From assembly GCA_949879835.1 (NCBI GenBank), contig CATLBU010000006.1:1-19780 (forward strand): DNA of 19,780 nt, read 5' to 3'. Origin of the DNA: an uncultured Bacilli bacterium. Its GTDB lineage: Bacteria > Bacillota_I > Bacilli_A > RF39 > UBA660. The position numbers and the translations under genes were made by a program. Position 1 is the stretch's first letter; every line of letters begins with the position of its first letter. Shown here one piece after another: positions 1-8,009 of this stretch. Under the pieces are notes generated by a model. The model was given only the letters and a program-made list of their open reading frames with translations. It ran no database searches and was not told the DNA's origin.

Positions 1-88
1 AAAATGAATAAGTTGATATTTTCATAATAAATGAAATATAAGTTGAAATATTTTTATAATATGAAAAAGTCAGAAAGGATATCATATT

Positions 89-1035
89 GTGAATAAAATA
101 TATATTGTTATGTATCACTATGTACGCAATTTAAAAGGAAGTCGTTATCCAGAAATAAAAGGTTTGGATTATGCACTTTTTAAAAAGCAGATTCAATTTT
201 TTTCTGAGAACTTTCATGTAATAACAATGGAAGATGTGATTCATTATTATACAGAAGGTTATCCGCTTCCACCGAATGCACTTTTATTAACATTTGATGA
301 TGGCTATATTGATAATTATACTTATGTTTGGCCTGTGCTTTTGGAATATAAAATGCAAGGTTCATTTTTTGTTCCTGCGAAAACATTTTGTGAAAATTGC
401 TTATTGGATGTAAATAAAATTCATTTTATTTTAGCAAGTACTCCTATTGAAGAATTGTGCAGAGAGTTATATGAACAATTAGATTATTATCGTAGCAAAG
501 AATGGGATTATCCGTCTAATGAGGAACTTTTCCATAAGTATGCAATAGCAAATAGGTTTGATACAAAAGAAACTATTTTTTTTAAACGAATTTTACAAGC
601 AGTTTTACCAGAAGAGCTAAGAGGGATTATATCAAGTAGTATATTTAAAAAATATGTAGGGATTTCGGAAGAAGTAATGGCACAGGAACTTTATATGAAT
701 TATGATCAAATGAAAGTAATAAAAAGACAAGGTGGTTTTTTTGGAATTCATGGATATAATCATTATTGGATGAATCGTTTAGAAAAGAATGAATTATTAA
801 CAGATATTGATTTGGCATTAGAGTTGATAGAAAGCAGTGGGTAATTAATTATCCATATGGATCTTACAGTGAAAAGGTAATAGAATGGATTCAAGGGAAA
901 GGGTGTTTGCTTGGCTTATCTACAGATGTAAAGGTAGCAGATTTGGAAAGAGATAACCAATTTGTGCTACCGAGATTAGATACAAATGATTTTCCACCTA
1001 AAAGTGAAAATTTTAAATCTTATGATATTGGATAA
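89..1035 (+). pseudogene. Polysaccharide deacetylase (NodB-like), frameshifted
   Basis: Family role: metal-dependent removal of N- or O-acetyl groups from a glycan. It starts at GTG 89 behind AGAAAGGA (72-79). The first frame runs 251 residues with the catalytic pair in TFDDGY (D70, D71) and the metal-binding HxxxH as HGYNH (H221, H225). It stops at TAA 842-844 right after IESSG. The missing C-terminus continues in another frame from 838 (WVINYPYGSYSE...) to a stop at 1033-1035, and includes the conserved YPYG segment. The join seems to lack a few residues usually present between these motifs, so a small out-of-frame deletion fits better than a single-base change. There is no homopolymer at the break, so slipped-strand phase variation is unlikely. 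A sequencing error cannot be excluded. TTGATA (13-18) and TATAAG (37-42) could be its promoter, but weakly. Without the C-terminal part the product is probably inactive. Confidence 0.8.
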
Positions 1036-1117
1036 TTTTGGTTATCAATGGTTTAGATTTTAATAGAGGATAAGATTTAATCAATAAAAATAAATAAGAA
1101 TAATTTTAACATTTTTA

Positions 1118-1158
1118 TTAAAAGCCTAGACTCTTTAACAGAGAGTCTAGGCTTTTAG
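1118..1158. terminator. Bidirectional intrinsic terminator
   Basis: A perfect 15-bp stem (1120-1134 with 1142-1156) encloses a 7-nt loop. A-rich and T-rich ends let it act on both strands. It lies between the end of the deacetylase remnant (+) and the end of the ACP gene (-), so it serves both converging units. Confidence 0.93.
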
Positions 1159-1217
1159 AAAAATATTTTTATAATGTGTTATGTGAAATACAGTAACTTA
1201 TTGTTAATATAATTCCA

Positions 1218-1457
1218 TTAAATTTCTATTTTATATGTTTCTTTAAGAATTTCAATTCCTTTTTCATAGGAACTGAGATCAATAATATCGTCAGTATCCA
1301 TTGTAATTTCAAAACTGTCTTCTAATTCTGCAATTAAGGACATATGACCGACAGAATCCCATTCTGGAATACTCATATACTCTAAGCCAGTTAGTTTATT
1401 TTTTTCAATTGCAAATGTTTCCATAAAAGCTGCATCATATTTTTCCCTATTAGTCAT
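1218..1457 (-). CDS. Acyl carrier protein (leftward operon)
   Basis: Small acidic carrier that holds acyl groups as thioesters on a phosphopantetheine arm. The carrier motif is WDSVGHM, with the attachment serine at S35 of 79 residues, followed by an acidic helix (ELEDSF, MDTDDIID) that usually contacts partner enzymes. A longer reading from a TTG upstream is possible, but ATG at 1457 sits behind GAGAGGA with good spacing and is preferred. It is the last gene of the leftward operon, 35 bp after the NeuB-like gene, and ends just before the shared terminator. It closely resembles the ACP at 5216 (both have WDSVGHM and MDTDDI), so the two operons carry paralogous carriers. It is unlikely to be the housekeeping fatty-acid ACP, which normally sits with fab genes and has a DSLD-type motif (family knowledge). 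Confidence 0.92.
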   Translation of the reverse strand: MTNREKYDAAFMETFAIEKNKLTGLEYMSIPEWDSVGHMSLIAELEDSFEITMDTDDIIDLSSYEKGIEILKETYKIEI

Positions 1458-1492
1458 AATTAAGTTCCTCTCTTTCAATTTTATATAATTAA

Positions 1493-2533
1493 TTATATTT
1501 CGTTAGCAATGGCATTTTCTTGGATTAAGGTATCTTCTTCTACATCAATTAATAGCTTTTTACCTATAAGCCATTCAATTTTATCAGGACTTAAACCGGT
1601 GCCAGGGCGTTTTAGATCGAGATCGTCTTCTGAAAGTATTGTCCCAGCTTTTAGATTTCTTTTGCTTACGATACTTCTCCGCATTTTTAACCTTTGTTCT
1701 AATTCTTCAGAAGAAACACATCTTTCTTCACTTCCTAAGGCAATTGACACAGAGTGACAATTTTTTACTAATTGCTTCATTTCTTCTTTTTCTATTGCCA
1801 TCTGGTTATCCATACCAATTTTAGAACGATCTAAAGTAAAGTGTTTTTCTATTAAGCTTGCTCCTAAAGCAATAGAGGCGGGAGCTAATTCTATTCCAAG
1901 GGAATGATCGGAAAAACCAATTGGATAATTAGGAAAATATTTTTTTAGCCCCAAAATATTTTTTAGATAAATTTTATCTTTTGTTGTTGGATAAATGGAA
2001 GTACAATGTAAAATACAAATATTATAATTATCAGCATCTTCTATTGTTTTAATTGCTGCACGTATTTCTTCTAAACTACCCATTCCAGTAGATAAAACAA
2101 TAGGAGCTTTTGTTTTTGCTATATATTTAAGAAAAGGATAATTATTTAAGTCCATAGAAGCTATCTTAATATATGGTACATCACAGTATTCTAAAAGAAA
2201 ATCTACTTCTTTTTCAGAGTATGGAGTGGATGCAAATGCAATTTTTTTCTCTTTACTATATTTGGCAACTTCTAAAAGTTGTTCATTAGAGAAAGCAAAT
2301 TTTTTTACAAAACGTTCTGCTATAGGGTTTTCTTTATAATAGCTTTTAGAATAAAGGGTTTTAGAGGACCAAGATTGAAATTTTACACAATCACAGCCAG
2401 CTTGTTTAATTTCATCAATCATCTTTTTAGCTGTTTCTACACTTCCATTGTGACTGGTATTTACTTCAGCTACAATATAAGGAGAATAAGAGTTACCAAT
2501 TTTTCTTTTATCTAGGAATACACATTCTGTCAT
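1493..2533 (-). CDS. Divergent NeuB-like synthase with C-terminal SAF domain
   Basis: NeuB enzymes condense phosphoenolpyruvate with an aldose (ManNAc or a dideoxy-diamino sugar) to make nonulosonic acids. This 346-residue protein has the TIM-barrel landmarks: AEVNTSHNGS (22-31), VKFQSW (50-55), LSTGM (147-151), LHCTSIYPT (175-183), and the metal-binding histidines in GFSDHS (H210) and EKHFT (H231). A SAF/antifreeze-like domain follows from about 285 (RRSIVSKRNLKAG, RPGTG). It differs from the canonical enzyme at 18768: GPDH is replaced by GMDN (240-243), AEAGVNHNGS by AEVNTSHNGS, and the IPSGE substrate-loop segment by IASMDLN. An altered acceptor is therefore likely, but unknown. The start is behind AAGGAGG. 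It lies 17 bp after the TPP enzyme and 35 bp before the ACP in one operon. PseI, LegI or another subfamily cannot be assigned by eye. Confidence 0.85.
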   Translation of the reverse strand: MTECVFLDKRKIGNSYSPYIVAEVNTSHNGSVETAKKMIDEIKQAGCDCVKFQSWSSKTLYSKSYYKENPIAERFVKKFAFSNEQLLEVAKYSKEKKIAFASTPYSEKEVDFLLEYCDVPYIKIASMDLNNYPFLKYIAKTKAPIVLSTGMGSLEEIRAAIKTIEDADNYNICILHCTSIYPTTKDKIYLKNILGLKKYFPNYPIGFSDHSLGIELAPASIALGASLIEKHFTLDRSKIGMDNQMAIEKEEMKQLVKNCHSVSIALGSEERCVSSEELEQRLKMRRSIVSKRNLKAGTILSEDDLDLKRPGTGLSPDKIEWLIGKKLLIDVEEDTLIQENAIANEI

Positions 2534-2550
2534 TTTTGTAACCTCCTTTC

Positions 2551-4338
2551 TTATTGATCAATGGGTTCTATTATCATTTCTGATAGAAATAGTTCTCTAT
2601 CTAAAAAAGGAGCCTGATCTTCAAGTGGTCTACGTACAATCTTTTTAGATTGGTTTCTAGCATATGAATTACAAATATATTCTTGATTTTCTACCCCTAT
2701 AATTTCACAAAGTACAGAAGAATCTAATTGCAGAATACTGGATAATTGTTCTTCTAGATTTTTACTGGTTTCTATTTTGATATAAGTCATATCGAAACAT
2801 TCAGCGATTTTCTTGAAGTTAGGACAACTAACACCATTATTGGAGTCTGTACCAATTGTTCGAGTTCTGAAAAGATCTTGTTGTCTTTTTCGTATAATGG
2901 AGTATATATTATTATTAATAACAAATATTTTTATAGGAAATTGATGATAACGGATGGTTTCTAATTCTTGGAGATTCATCATAATAGAACCATCACCAAT
3001 TACAGCTATTACATTTTTATTGCCAGTTGAAGCAATACCAATTGTTCCAGGAAGTGCAAATCCCATGGCACCTTGCATAGGAGAATGAATACATCTCATA
3101 TTTTTTTTAAATGAGATATTAGATGGAAGAATAAGTTCCTCTAGTCCAGCATCGCATAAAAATACAGAATTTTCAGGTAAAGTATTAGTAAAACCTTCCG
3201 CTAAACGATAAAGATCTACTTTTGATTGATTTTTATATTTATCTTCACATTTTGGAAAGATATTTTTCCAATGGAGACATTTTTCTTGCCATTCTATTGA
3301 TGTAGTTTTTATTTTTTTATCTAATATAGATGTAAGGAAATATTTTATATCTACAATCAGCAGTTTATCAATTTGAACAGATCTTTTGGAATGTTCTATT
3401 TTATCAATATCAATAACAATGATTTTAGCAGCACGTGCAAATTTTTCATATTCTTCGCCAGTTGTCATAGAAGATAAACGACATCCTAGAATAAGTAATA
3501 AATCGGAATTTTGTACAGCAAAATTTCCTGCCCTTGTTCCACATAAACTACCTACAGTTCCAATTGATAAAGGATTTTCTAATCCATATAAATCTGTAGC
3601 TGTATGTGAATAGGTAACAGGTATTTTAGTTTTTTCTACAAATTTATAAAATAATTCTTTAGAATTTGAGGTTCTTACTCCACTGCCAATTAATAAAATA
3701 GGTCTTTTTGCAGTATTAATTGCTTGGCAGATTTCTTCTATATTTGTATCTAGGTAATTAAAATTTTCTTTTTTTTCTTCAGGGATATATCGTTCTAGTT
3801 TTTCTGGTTCAATTCTCATATTTTGAATATTAATTGGAATGTCTATCCAAACAGGTCCTTTTCTTTCTGAATTTGCATAATAAAAAGCTTTATCTAATTC
3901 ATATGCAATTTGCTCAGCAGAGGTAATCATAGTTGCATATTTTGTAATTGACTTAACAATTGGAATAATATTTGTTTCTTGTGAACCGTATGTTCGAATA
4001 GGTATTTTTGTGTAATTTACAGTTTCATTTAATATATTTTGTCCGGAAATAAAGATACAAGGTATTCCATCTTGCCAAGCTTCCAATACGCCTGTGATTG
4101 TATTCGTAGATGCACAACCTGTAGATACAAGACAAGCACCAATTTTTTCAGTATATTGAGCATTAGCGGTTGCAGCAAAGGCGGCAGCCTGTTCATGATG
4201 CATAGAAATATTTTTAATTTTTTCAAATTTTGCTACTGCATCTGATAAATACAGTATTCCTCTTCCTGTAATAGAAAAGATATTTTTTACTCCTTCTTCA
4301 TAAAGTCTTTCTATGATATAATCGGCTACTCTAATCAT
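2551..4338 (-). CDS. Thiamine-diphosphate enzyme, IlvB/YerE-like
   Basis: A 595-residue member of the acetolactate synthase fold (TPP_N, central, TPP_C domains). The catalytic glutamate is E49 in HHEQAAAFAA. The ThDP-Mg motif runs from GDG (448-450) to NNN (475-477). The middle domain is FAD/nucleotide-binding-like (ILLIGSGVR around 214-222). Family members decarboxylate a 2-oxo acid and transfer the two-carbon unit to an acceptor. YerE, a relative, adds an acetyl branch to a keto-sugar. No ilvN-type regulatory subunit and no ilvC/ilvD gene is nearby, so ordinary branched-chain amino-acid synthesis is unlikely. It starts at ATG behind AGAAAGGAA, 31 bp after the dehydratase gene, and ends 17 bp before the NeuB-like gene. 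I infer a C-C bond-forming step on a sugar or ACP-bound substrate. The substrate cannot be read from the sequence. Confidence 0.85.
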   Translation of the reverse strand: MIRVADYIIERLYEEGVKNIFSITGRGILYLSDAVAKFEKIKNISMHHEQAAAFAATANAQYTEKIGACLVSTGCASTNTITGVLEAWQDGIPCIFISGQNILNETVNYTKIPIRTYGSQETNIIPIVKSITKYATMITSAEQIAYELDKAFYYANSERKGPVWIDIPINIQNMRIEPEKLERYIPEEKKENFNYLDTNIEEICQAINTAKRPILLIGSGVRTSNSKELFYKFVEKTKIPVTYSHTATDLYGLENPLSIGTVGSLCGTRAGNFAVQNSDLLLILGCRLSSMTTGEEYEKFARAAKIIVIDIDKIEHSKRSVQIDKLLIVDIKYFLTSILDKKIKTTSIEWQEKCLHWKNIFPKCEDKYKNQSKVDLYRLAEGFTNTLPENSVFLCDAGLEELILPSNISFKKNMRCIHSPMQGAMGFALPGTIGIASTGNKNVIAVIGDGSIMMNLQELETIRYHQFPIKIFVINNNIYSIIRKRQQDLFRTRTIGTDSNNGVSCPNFKKIAECFDMTYIKIETSKNLEEQLSSILQLDSSVLCEIIGVENQEYICNSYARNQSKKIVRRPLEDQAPFLDRELFLSEMIIEPIDQ

Positions 4339-4369
4339 TATATATTCCTTTCTATATGAATTAGTTTTT

Positions 4370-4846
4370 TTATTTTTTTGGTTTAAAAGAATTTAAAATA
4401 TCTGGAATAGCTATTACGAATTCTGCTGAACAAGCTTCTTCATCATTAACAAAACTTTTTACATATCCTTTAGCAATACCTCTTCGGAAGGACAAAAGTT
4501 CTGCATAAATATCAAGTTGATCTCCTGGAATAATTTTACGTTTAAATTTTATATTATTGGCACTTACAAAACTTGTTTTTTTCCCTTTATATTCATCCAT
4601 ACATAAAAAAGTCATAATAAATGTTTGGGCAAGACATTCTATCTGAATAAAACCTGGAACATTGGGATCATCTGCGAAATGTGCAGGAAAATACCATTCA
4701 TTATAACTAAAATTTTTTATACCATGTGCCGTTTTTCCTGGTTCGATTGCTATTATTTTATCAATGAATAATAGAGGATATCTGTTTTGTTGGGAATTTT
4801 GAATGTCTATTATCCCTAAATTAGTTAGAATTTCATTATTTTTCAT
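4370..4846 (-). CDS. FabZ-like hot-dog dehydratase 1
   Basis: 3-hydroxyacyl-ACP dehydratase family (hot-dog fold), 158 residues, slightly longer than typical FabZ. The N-terminal NRYPLLFIDK (21-30) matches the FabZ HRFPFLLVDR segment. The catalytic pair is present: H56 in PAHF and E70 in IECLAQ. RRG and PGDQ also match FabZ. It is therefore expected to be active, removing water from a 3-hydroxyacyl-ACP. It is the first gene of the leftward operon, read from the divergent region, with AAAGGA before the ATG. It most resembles the hot-dog protein at 9054 (shared NEWYFP/NEWFFP and IPDIL/IPEIL near the end), so the two operons probably share a duplication history. Its ACP partner is most likely the one at the end of this operon. 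Confidence 0.88.
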   Translation of the reverse strand: MKNNEILTNLGIIDIQNSQQNRYPLLFIDKIIAIEPGKTAHGIKNFSYNEWYFPAHFADDPNVPGFIQIECLAQTFIMTFLCMDEYKGKKTSFVSANNIKFKRKIIPGDQLDIYAELLSFRRGIAKGYVKSFVNDEEACSAEFVIAIPDILNSFKPKK

Positions 4847-4955
4847 AGTGATTTTATCCTTTTTATTTATAATAATCTTAATTTTATTATTATGTGTATT
4901 TTTATTAAATTTTATTTTTGATATGCTTATAAAATTTTTTTAGATTTGTTAAAAA

Positions 4956-4996
4956 ATATTTTATGGTTTCGAGAAAAGTGTACTTTTTCCAAAACT
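4956..4996 (+). repeat. 41-bp inverted repeat, left copy
   Basis: Matches the reverse complement of 5111-5151 at 38 of 41 bases (differences at 4965, 4972 and 4973). Each copy is itself nearly palindromic around AAAAGT-GT-ACTTTT with outer GTTT/AAAC. It lies 109 bp upstream of the leftward operon's first codon. It could be an operator, a shared leader element, or one end of an invertible or miniature mobile segment. Confidence 0.9.
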
Positions 4997-5008
4997 ATAA
5001 AATATAAA

Positions 5009-5040
5009 ATTATATTCTTTATAAACACAAATTTAAACAA
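5009..5040 (-). promoter_or_regulatory. Possible promoter of leftward operon
   Basis: On the minus strand, TATAAT (5014-5009) has a perfect -10 sequence. The only fair -35, TTGTTT (5040-5035), is 20 bp away, longer than ideal. It points to the dehydratase gene at 4846. The resulting transcript would contain the left 41-bp repeat in its leader. Confidence 0.35.
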
Positions 5041-5069
5041 TATTTTTGCTAAAAAGGTTAATGATGCTC

Positions 5070-5098
5070 TTGATTTTTTTTAAATTTTATATTAAAAT
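5070..5098 (+). promoter_or_regulatory. Promoter of rightward operon
   Basis: TTGATT (5070-5075), a 17-bp spacer and TAAAAT (5093-5098) make a good sigma-A-type promoter. The predicted start near 5105 puts the right 41-bp repeat at the very 5' end of the transcript. Leader to the ATG at 5216 is about 110 nt. Confidence 0.55.
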
Positions 5099-5110
5099 TA
5101 TACAAGTACA

Positions 5111-5151
5111 AGTTTTGGAAAAAGTACACTTTTTACGAAACTATAAAATAT
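5111..5151 (-). repeat. 41-bp inverted repeat, right copy
   Basis: Inverted partner of 4956-4996, 38 of 41 identical, with 114 bp between them. The core is AAAAAGT-AC-ACTTTTT flanked by GTTT and AAAC. As RNA it could form a weak A/U hairpin just after the predicted transcription start of the rightward operon. Confidence 0.9.
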
Positions 5152-5215
5152 GAAAAAAGTAGTTATTTCCAAGGTTTGAAAGGATTCAAATTATAATTTC
5201 AGGAGGAAGATTAAA

Positions 5216-5461
5216 ATGACAAATTATGAAAAATATGTAGAAGCATTTAAAACAGGGCTTGGCATTGATGGAGATAAGGTAACAAAGGAGTTGACATATC
5301 AATCTGTAATGGAATGGGATTCAGTAGGGCATATGGAATTAGTTGCTGAATTGGAAGAAGTATTTAACATTTCTATGGATACGGATGATATTGTTGACTT
5401 TAATTCATTTGAGGCAGGAATAAAGATCCTTAAAAAATATAATATAAAGATTGAGGAATAA
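5216..5461 (+). CDS. Acyl carrier protein (rightward operon)
   Basis: An 81-residue carrier with the phosphopantetheine attachment serine S36 in WDSVGHM, followed by acidic recognition helices (AELEEVF, MDTDDIVDF). The ATG is 8 bases after a strong AGGAGGA. It leads the rightward operon, 6 bp before the FabG-like gene, and GAGGAA inside its 3' end serves as that gene's ribosome site, so the two are probably translationally coupled. Its position directly before a ketoreductase and in one operon with two FabZ-like and one FabK-like protein suggests that their substrates ride on this carrier. It is paralogous to the ACP at 1218-1457. The 4'-phosphopantetheinyl transferase that would load it is not in this window. 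Confidence 0.93.
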   Translation: MTNYEKYVEAFKTGLGIDGDKVTKELTYQSVMEWDSVGHMELVAELEEVFNISMDTDDIVDFNSFEAGIKILKKYNIKIEE

Positions 5462-5467
5462 ACAGAG

Positions 5468-6208
5468 ATGATTAAAGATAAGTATGCTGTTGTAACAGGA
5501 ACAAGCAGAGGAATTGGGCGTGCAGTAGCAGAAAAATTAGCACAGTGTGGGGCTGATCTATTTGTGTGTGCAAGAACCAGAACAGATGAATTTGAAGAGT
5601 GGGTAACACAACTTCAGATTCAGACAAATAGAAAAATTATGTCTGTTTATTTTGATTTACAGGATGAAAATCAGATAAAAGAAGCATTTTTACAGATTAA
5701 AAAGGCGTCTGTTCCTATTGATATTTTAGTAAATGTAGCAGGCTGTGTGTATAGTGCAAATTTTCAAATGACCGGAATAAGTAAAATGAAGGAATTATTT
5801 GCAATTAATTATTTTAACCAAATACAGTTTACGCAATATATTTTAAAGCTTATGTTAAAACAACATAAAGGAAGTATTGTAAATATTGCATCAAGTGGCG
5901 GAATAGATGGAAATCCAGGCAGAACTGCTTATAATGCTACAAAGGCATCCATTATTTCTACTACTAGAACAATGGCAAAAGAATTGGGTAAAAATGGAAT
6001 TCGAGTAAATGCTATTGCTCCAGGATTAATTGATACAGATATGGCAAGAAATTATACTCCCGATTCTATTATGAAACTTGAATTAGAAAATACTTGTATG
6101 GGACGTATAGGAAAAGCAGAGGAAGTTGCAAATGTGGTAGAATTTCTTGCATCTGATGCAGCATCTTATGTAACAGGACAGGTATGGCGTGTGGACGGAG
6201 GAATGTAG
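5468..6208 (+). CDS. Short-chain dehydrogenase, FabG-like 3-oxoacyl-ACP reductase
   Basis: Classical SDR of 246 residues. The cofactor loop is TGTSRGIG (10-17), NVAG (89-92) replaces the usual NNAG, and the catalytic set is N114, S142/S143 and YNATK (Y155, K159). The C-terminal YVTGQVWRVDGG matches FabG. Such enzymes reduce a 3-keto group on an ACP thioester with NADPH, but sugar-acting SDRs look similar. Direct neighbourhood with an ACP favours an ACP-bound substrate (inference). The arginine after the glycine loop (R14) fits NADPH preference. Translation probably couples to the ACP upstream. The TAG stop at 6206-6208 is 2 bp before the next start. Confidence 0.9.
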   Translation: MIKDKYAVVTGTSRGIGRAVAEKLAQCGADLFVCARTRTDEFEEWVTQLQIQTNRKIMSVYFDLQDENQIKEAFLQIKKASVPIDILVNVAGCVYSANFQMTGISKMKELFAINYFNQIQFTQYILKLMLKQHKGSIVNIASSGGIDGNPGRTAYNATKASIISTTRTMAKELGKNGIRVNAIAPGLIDTDMARNYTPDSIMKLELENTCMGRIGKAEEVANVVEFLASDAASYVTGQVWRVDGGM

Positions 6209-6210
6209 TT

Positions 6211-7065
6211 TTGGATGAGAAAACGATCAATAAGATAAGTGAATTTGCTTTTCATATGAGAAAGCATGCTCTAACTATGTCATATGCATCTGGGAATCAT
6301 GCAGTTCATTTTGGTGGTGGTATGTCTGTAATTGATATTTTGGCAGTTTTATATGCAGAGATATTAAAATTGGATAGGGAGAATCCTGTTTGGGAAGACA
6401 GAGATAGATTTATTATGAGTAAAGGTCATGGTGTAATTGGATATTATGCGGCATTAGCAGAAGTTGGTTATATCCCTTTAGAAGAGCTGAAAAAATTTGA
6501 ACAAGAGAATTCTTATTTAATGGGTCATCCTGTTTATACTCCTAAATATGGAATCGAATTTACAAACGGAAGCCTTGGTATGGGAGTTTCCCTTGGAATA
6601 GGAACAGCATTGTCAGCTAAAAAGAAAGGAAAAAACTATAAAACTTATATATTAATCGGTGATGGAGAAGCAGATGAAGGTTCCATATGGGAAGCTGCTA
6701 TGTCTGCAGTTCAGTTTCAGTTAGATAATTTATGTGTGATTATAGATCGGAATCGTCTACAACTTGGCGGGGATACAGAAGAAATTATGGCACATGGTGA
6801 TTTAAGAAAGAAATATGAGATATTTGGATGGAATTCTTATGAAGTGAATGGGCATAATGTGAAAGAATTGTGTCATGTATTTCATGAAATACCAGTAAAT
6901 AAAAAACCATCAATTATTATTGCTAATACGATAAAAGGAAAAGGATTTCATTTTTCAGAAAATAATAATTCCTGGCATCATGCAGTAATGACAGAATCAC
7001 AATATGAAGCAGCATTAAAAGAGCTGGAGGATAGCTATTATGGAAATAACAGCAAAAAATGTTAA
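6211..7065 (+). CDS. Transketolase-like enzyme, N-terminal (ThDP-binding) subunit
   Basis: Equivalent to the first third of transketolase, here a separate protein of about 284 residues. It has the ThDP motif GDGEADEGSIWEA (GDG near residue 150), SKGHG, and GSLGMG ahead of it. An ATG at 6184 is in frame but lies inside the preceding gene. TTG 6211 with GGAGG at 6197-6201 (9-base spacing) is the better start. The gene overlaps the next by 26 bp, as expected for two subunits of one enzyme. Split transketolases occur widely in bacteria and archaea as a metabolic enzyme, but this copy sits between an ACP/ketoreductase pair and a radical SAM gene. I infer transfer of a two-carbon ketol unit from a sugar phosphate to a special acceptor. 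A DXS-like role is less likely because the subunits are split. Confidence 0.88.
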   Translation: MDEKTINKISEFAFHMRKHALTMSYASGNHAVHFGGGMSVIDILAVLYAEILKLDRENPVWEDRDRFIMSKGHGVIGYYAALAEVGYIPLEELKKFEQENSYLMGHPVYTPKYGIEFTNGSLGMGVSLGIGTALSAKKKGKNYKTYILIGDGEADEGSIWEAAMSAVQFQLDNLCVIIDRNRLQLGGDTEEIMAHGDLRKKYEIFGWNSYEVNGHNVKELCHVFHEIPVNKKPSIIIANTIKGKGFHFSENNNSWHHAVMTESQYEAALKELEDSYYGNNSKKC

Positions 7066-8005
7066 AAAATGGTCTACGGTAGGAGCACGACCTACATTTG
7101 GAATGACTATGGTGGAATTAGCGAAGACAAATCCAAATATGATAGTACTTACTGCAGATGTATCTACTTCAGCAGGATTAGAACGTTATAAAAAGATGTT
7201 TCCAGAGCAATTTATTGATGTGGGTATTGCAGAACAAAATATGATGGGAATTGCGACAGCTCTTTCAAAAGAAGGATATTGTGTGGTTACAACAACATTT
7301 GCACCATTTCAATCTATGAGGTGTTTAGAGCAGATTCGAGTAAATCAAGGATATATGGGTCTGCCTGTTATTATGGTTGGACTTTCAAGCGGATTATATC
7401 ATTGTTATTTAGGAAATACACACTGTTGTTTTGAAGATGCAGCTATTTTACGCTCTATTCCTAATATTGCAGTTGTGACACCTGCAGATGGTGCTGAGAT
7501 TGTAAAAACATTTGAATATGCTGTTAATTATCATAAATCAATATATGTTCGTTTGATTGAGGGAAAAAATCTTCCAATTATATATAAGGAAGACTTTTCA
7601 TTTTCAATAGGAAAAGCAAATATTTTAAGAGAAGGACAGGATATTGTAATATTGGCAAATGGTACTATGGTGGCTCAGGCTTTAACAGCAGCAGATATTT
7701 TACAAGAAAGGGGTATATCCTGTAAAGTTATTGATTTTCATACGATAAAACCATTAGATACAGAGTTATTGGATTCTGTTATAGATTATCCATTATTAAT
7801 TACCATAGAAGAACATAGCGTAATTGGAGGATTAGGTTCCGCTGTAGCAGAGTATATGATACAAAAGAGAAGAAAACCAAGGCAGCTTTTCATGGGAATT
7901 CAAGATTTTTATCCACATTCTAGTGACTATGAGACCGTGTTAAAGCAGTGTGGATTGACGGCAAAGCAGATTGCAGAAAAAATAGTAAGCGAGATAGGTG
8001 AGTAA
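7040..8005 (+). CDS. Transketolase-like enzyme, C-terminal subunit
   Basis: A 321-residue protein matching the pyrimidine-binding and C-terminal domains of transketolase/DXS. The catalytic ThDP-activating glutamate is E65 in DVGIAEQNMMG, followed by the TTFAPF segment. A C-terminal transketolase_C domain starts near 190 (IVILANGTMVAQAL, EEHSVIGGLG). The ATG at 7040 is behind GGAGG (7026-7030), inside the end of the partner gene. Together with the preceding protein it should form an active heterotetramer with the active site at the subunit interface. The overlap and matched domain order make a functional pair nearly certain. The substrate is unknown. Confidence 0.9.
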   Translation: MEITAKNVKKWSTVGARPTFGMTMVELAKTNPNMIVLTADVSTSAGLERYKKMFPEQFIDVGIAEQNMMGIATALSKEGYCVVTTTFAPFQSMRCLEQIRVNQGYMGLPVIMVGLSSGLYHCYLGNTHCCFEDAAILRSIPNIAVVTPADGAEIVKTFEYAVNYHKSIYVRLIEGKNLPIIYKEDFSFSIGKANILREGQDIVILANGTMVAQALTAADILQERGISCKVIDFHTIKPLDTELLDSVIDYPLLITIEEHSVIGGLGSAVAEYMIQKRRKPRQLFMGIQDFYPHSSDYETVLKQCGLTAKQIAEKIVSEIGE

Positions 8006-8009
8006 AAAT

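Noticed and set aside
8..66. Two adjacent 29-bp imperfect copies (about 22/29 identical) upstream of the deacetylase remnant
   Set aside because: The sequence is very AT-rich with low complexity and the second copy overlaps the -10-like TATAAT, so the similarity may be chance.
1509..4245. Several plus-strand open frames opposite the leftward operon
   Set aside because: They lie antisense to well-supported genes, have no ribosome sites and no recognisable domains.
2551..4338. TPP enzyme considered as housekeeping acetolactate synthase (ilvB)
   Set aside because: There is no ilvN, ilvC or ilvD nearby. The operon contains NeuB-like, FabZ-like and ACP genes instead.
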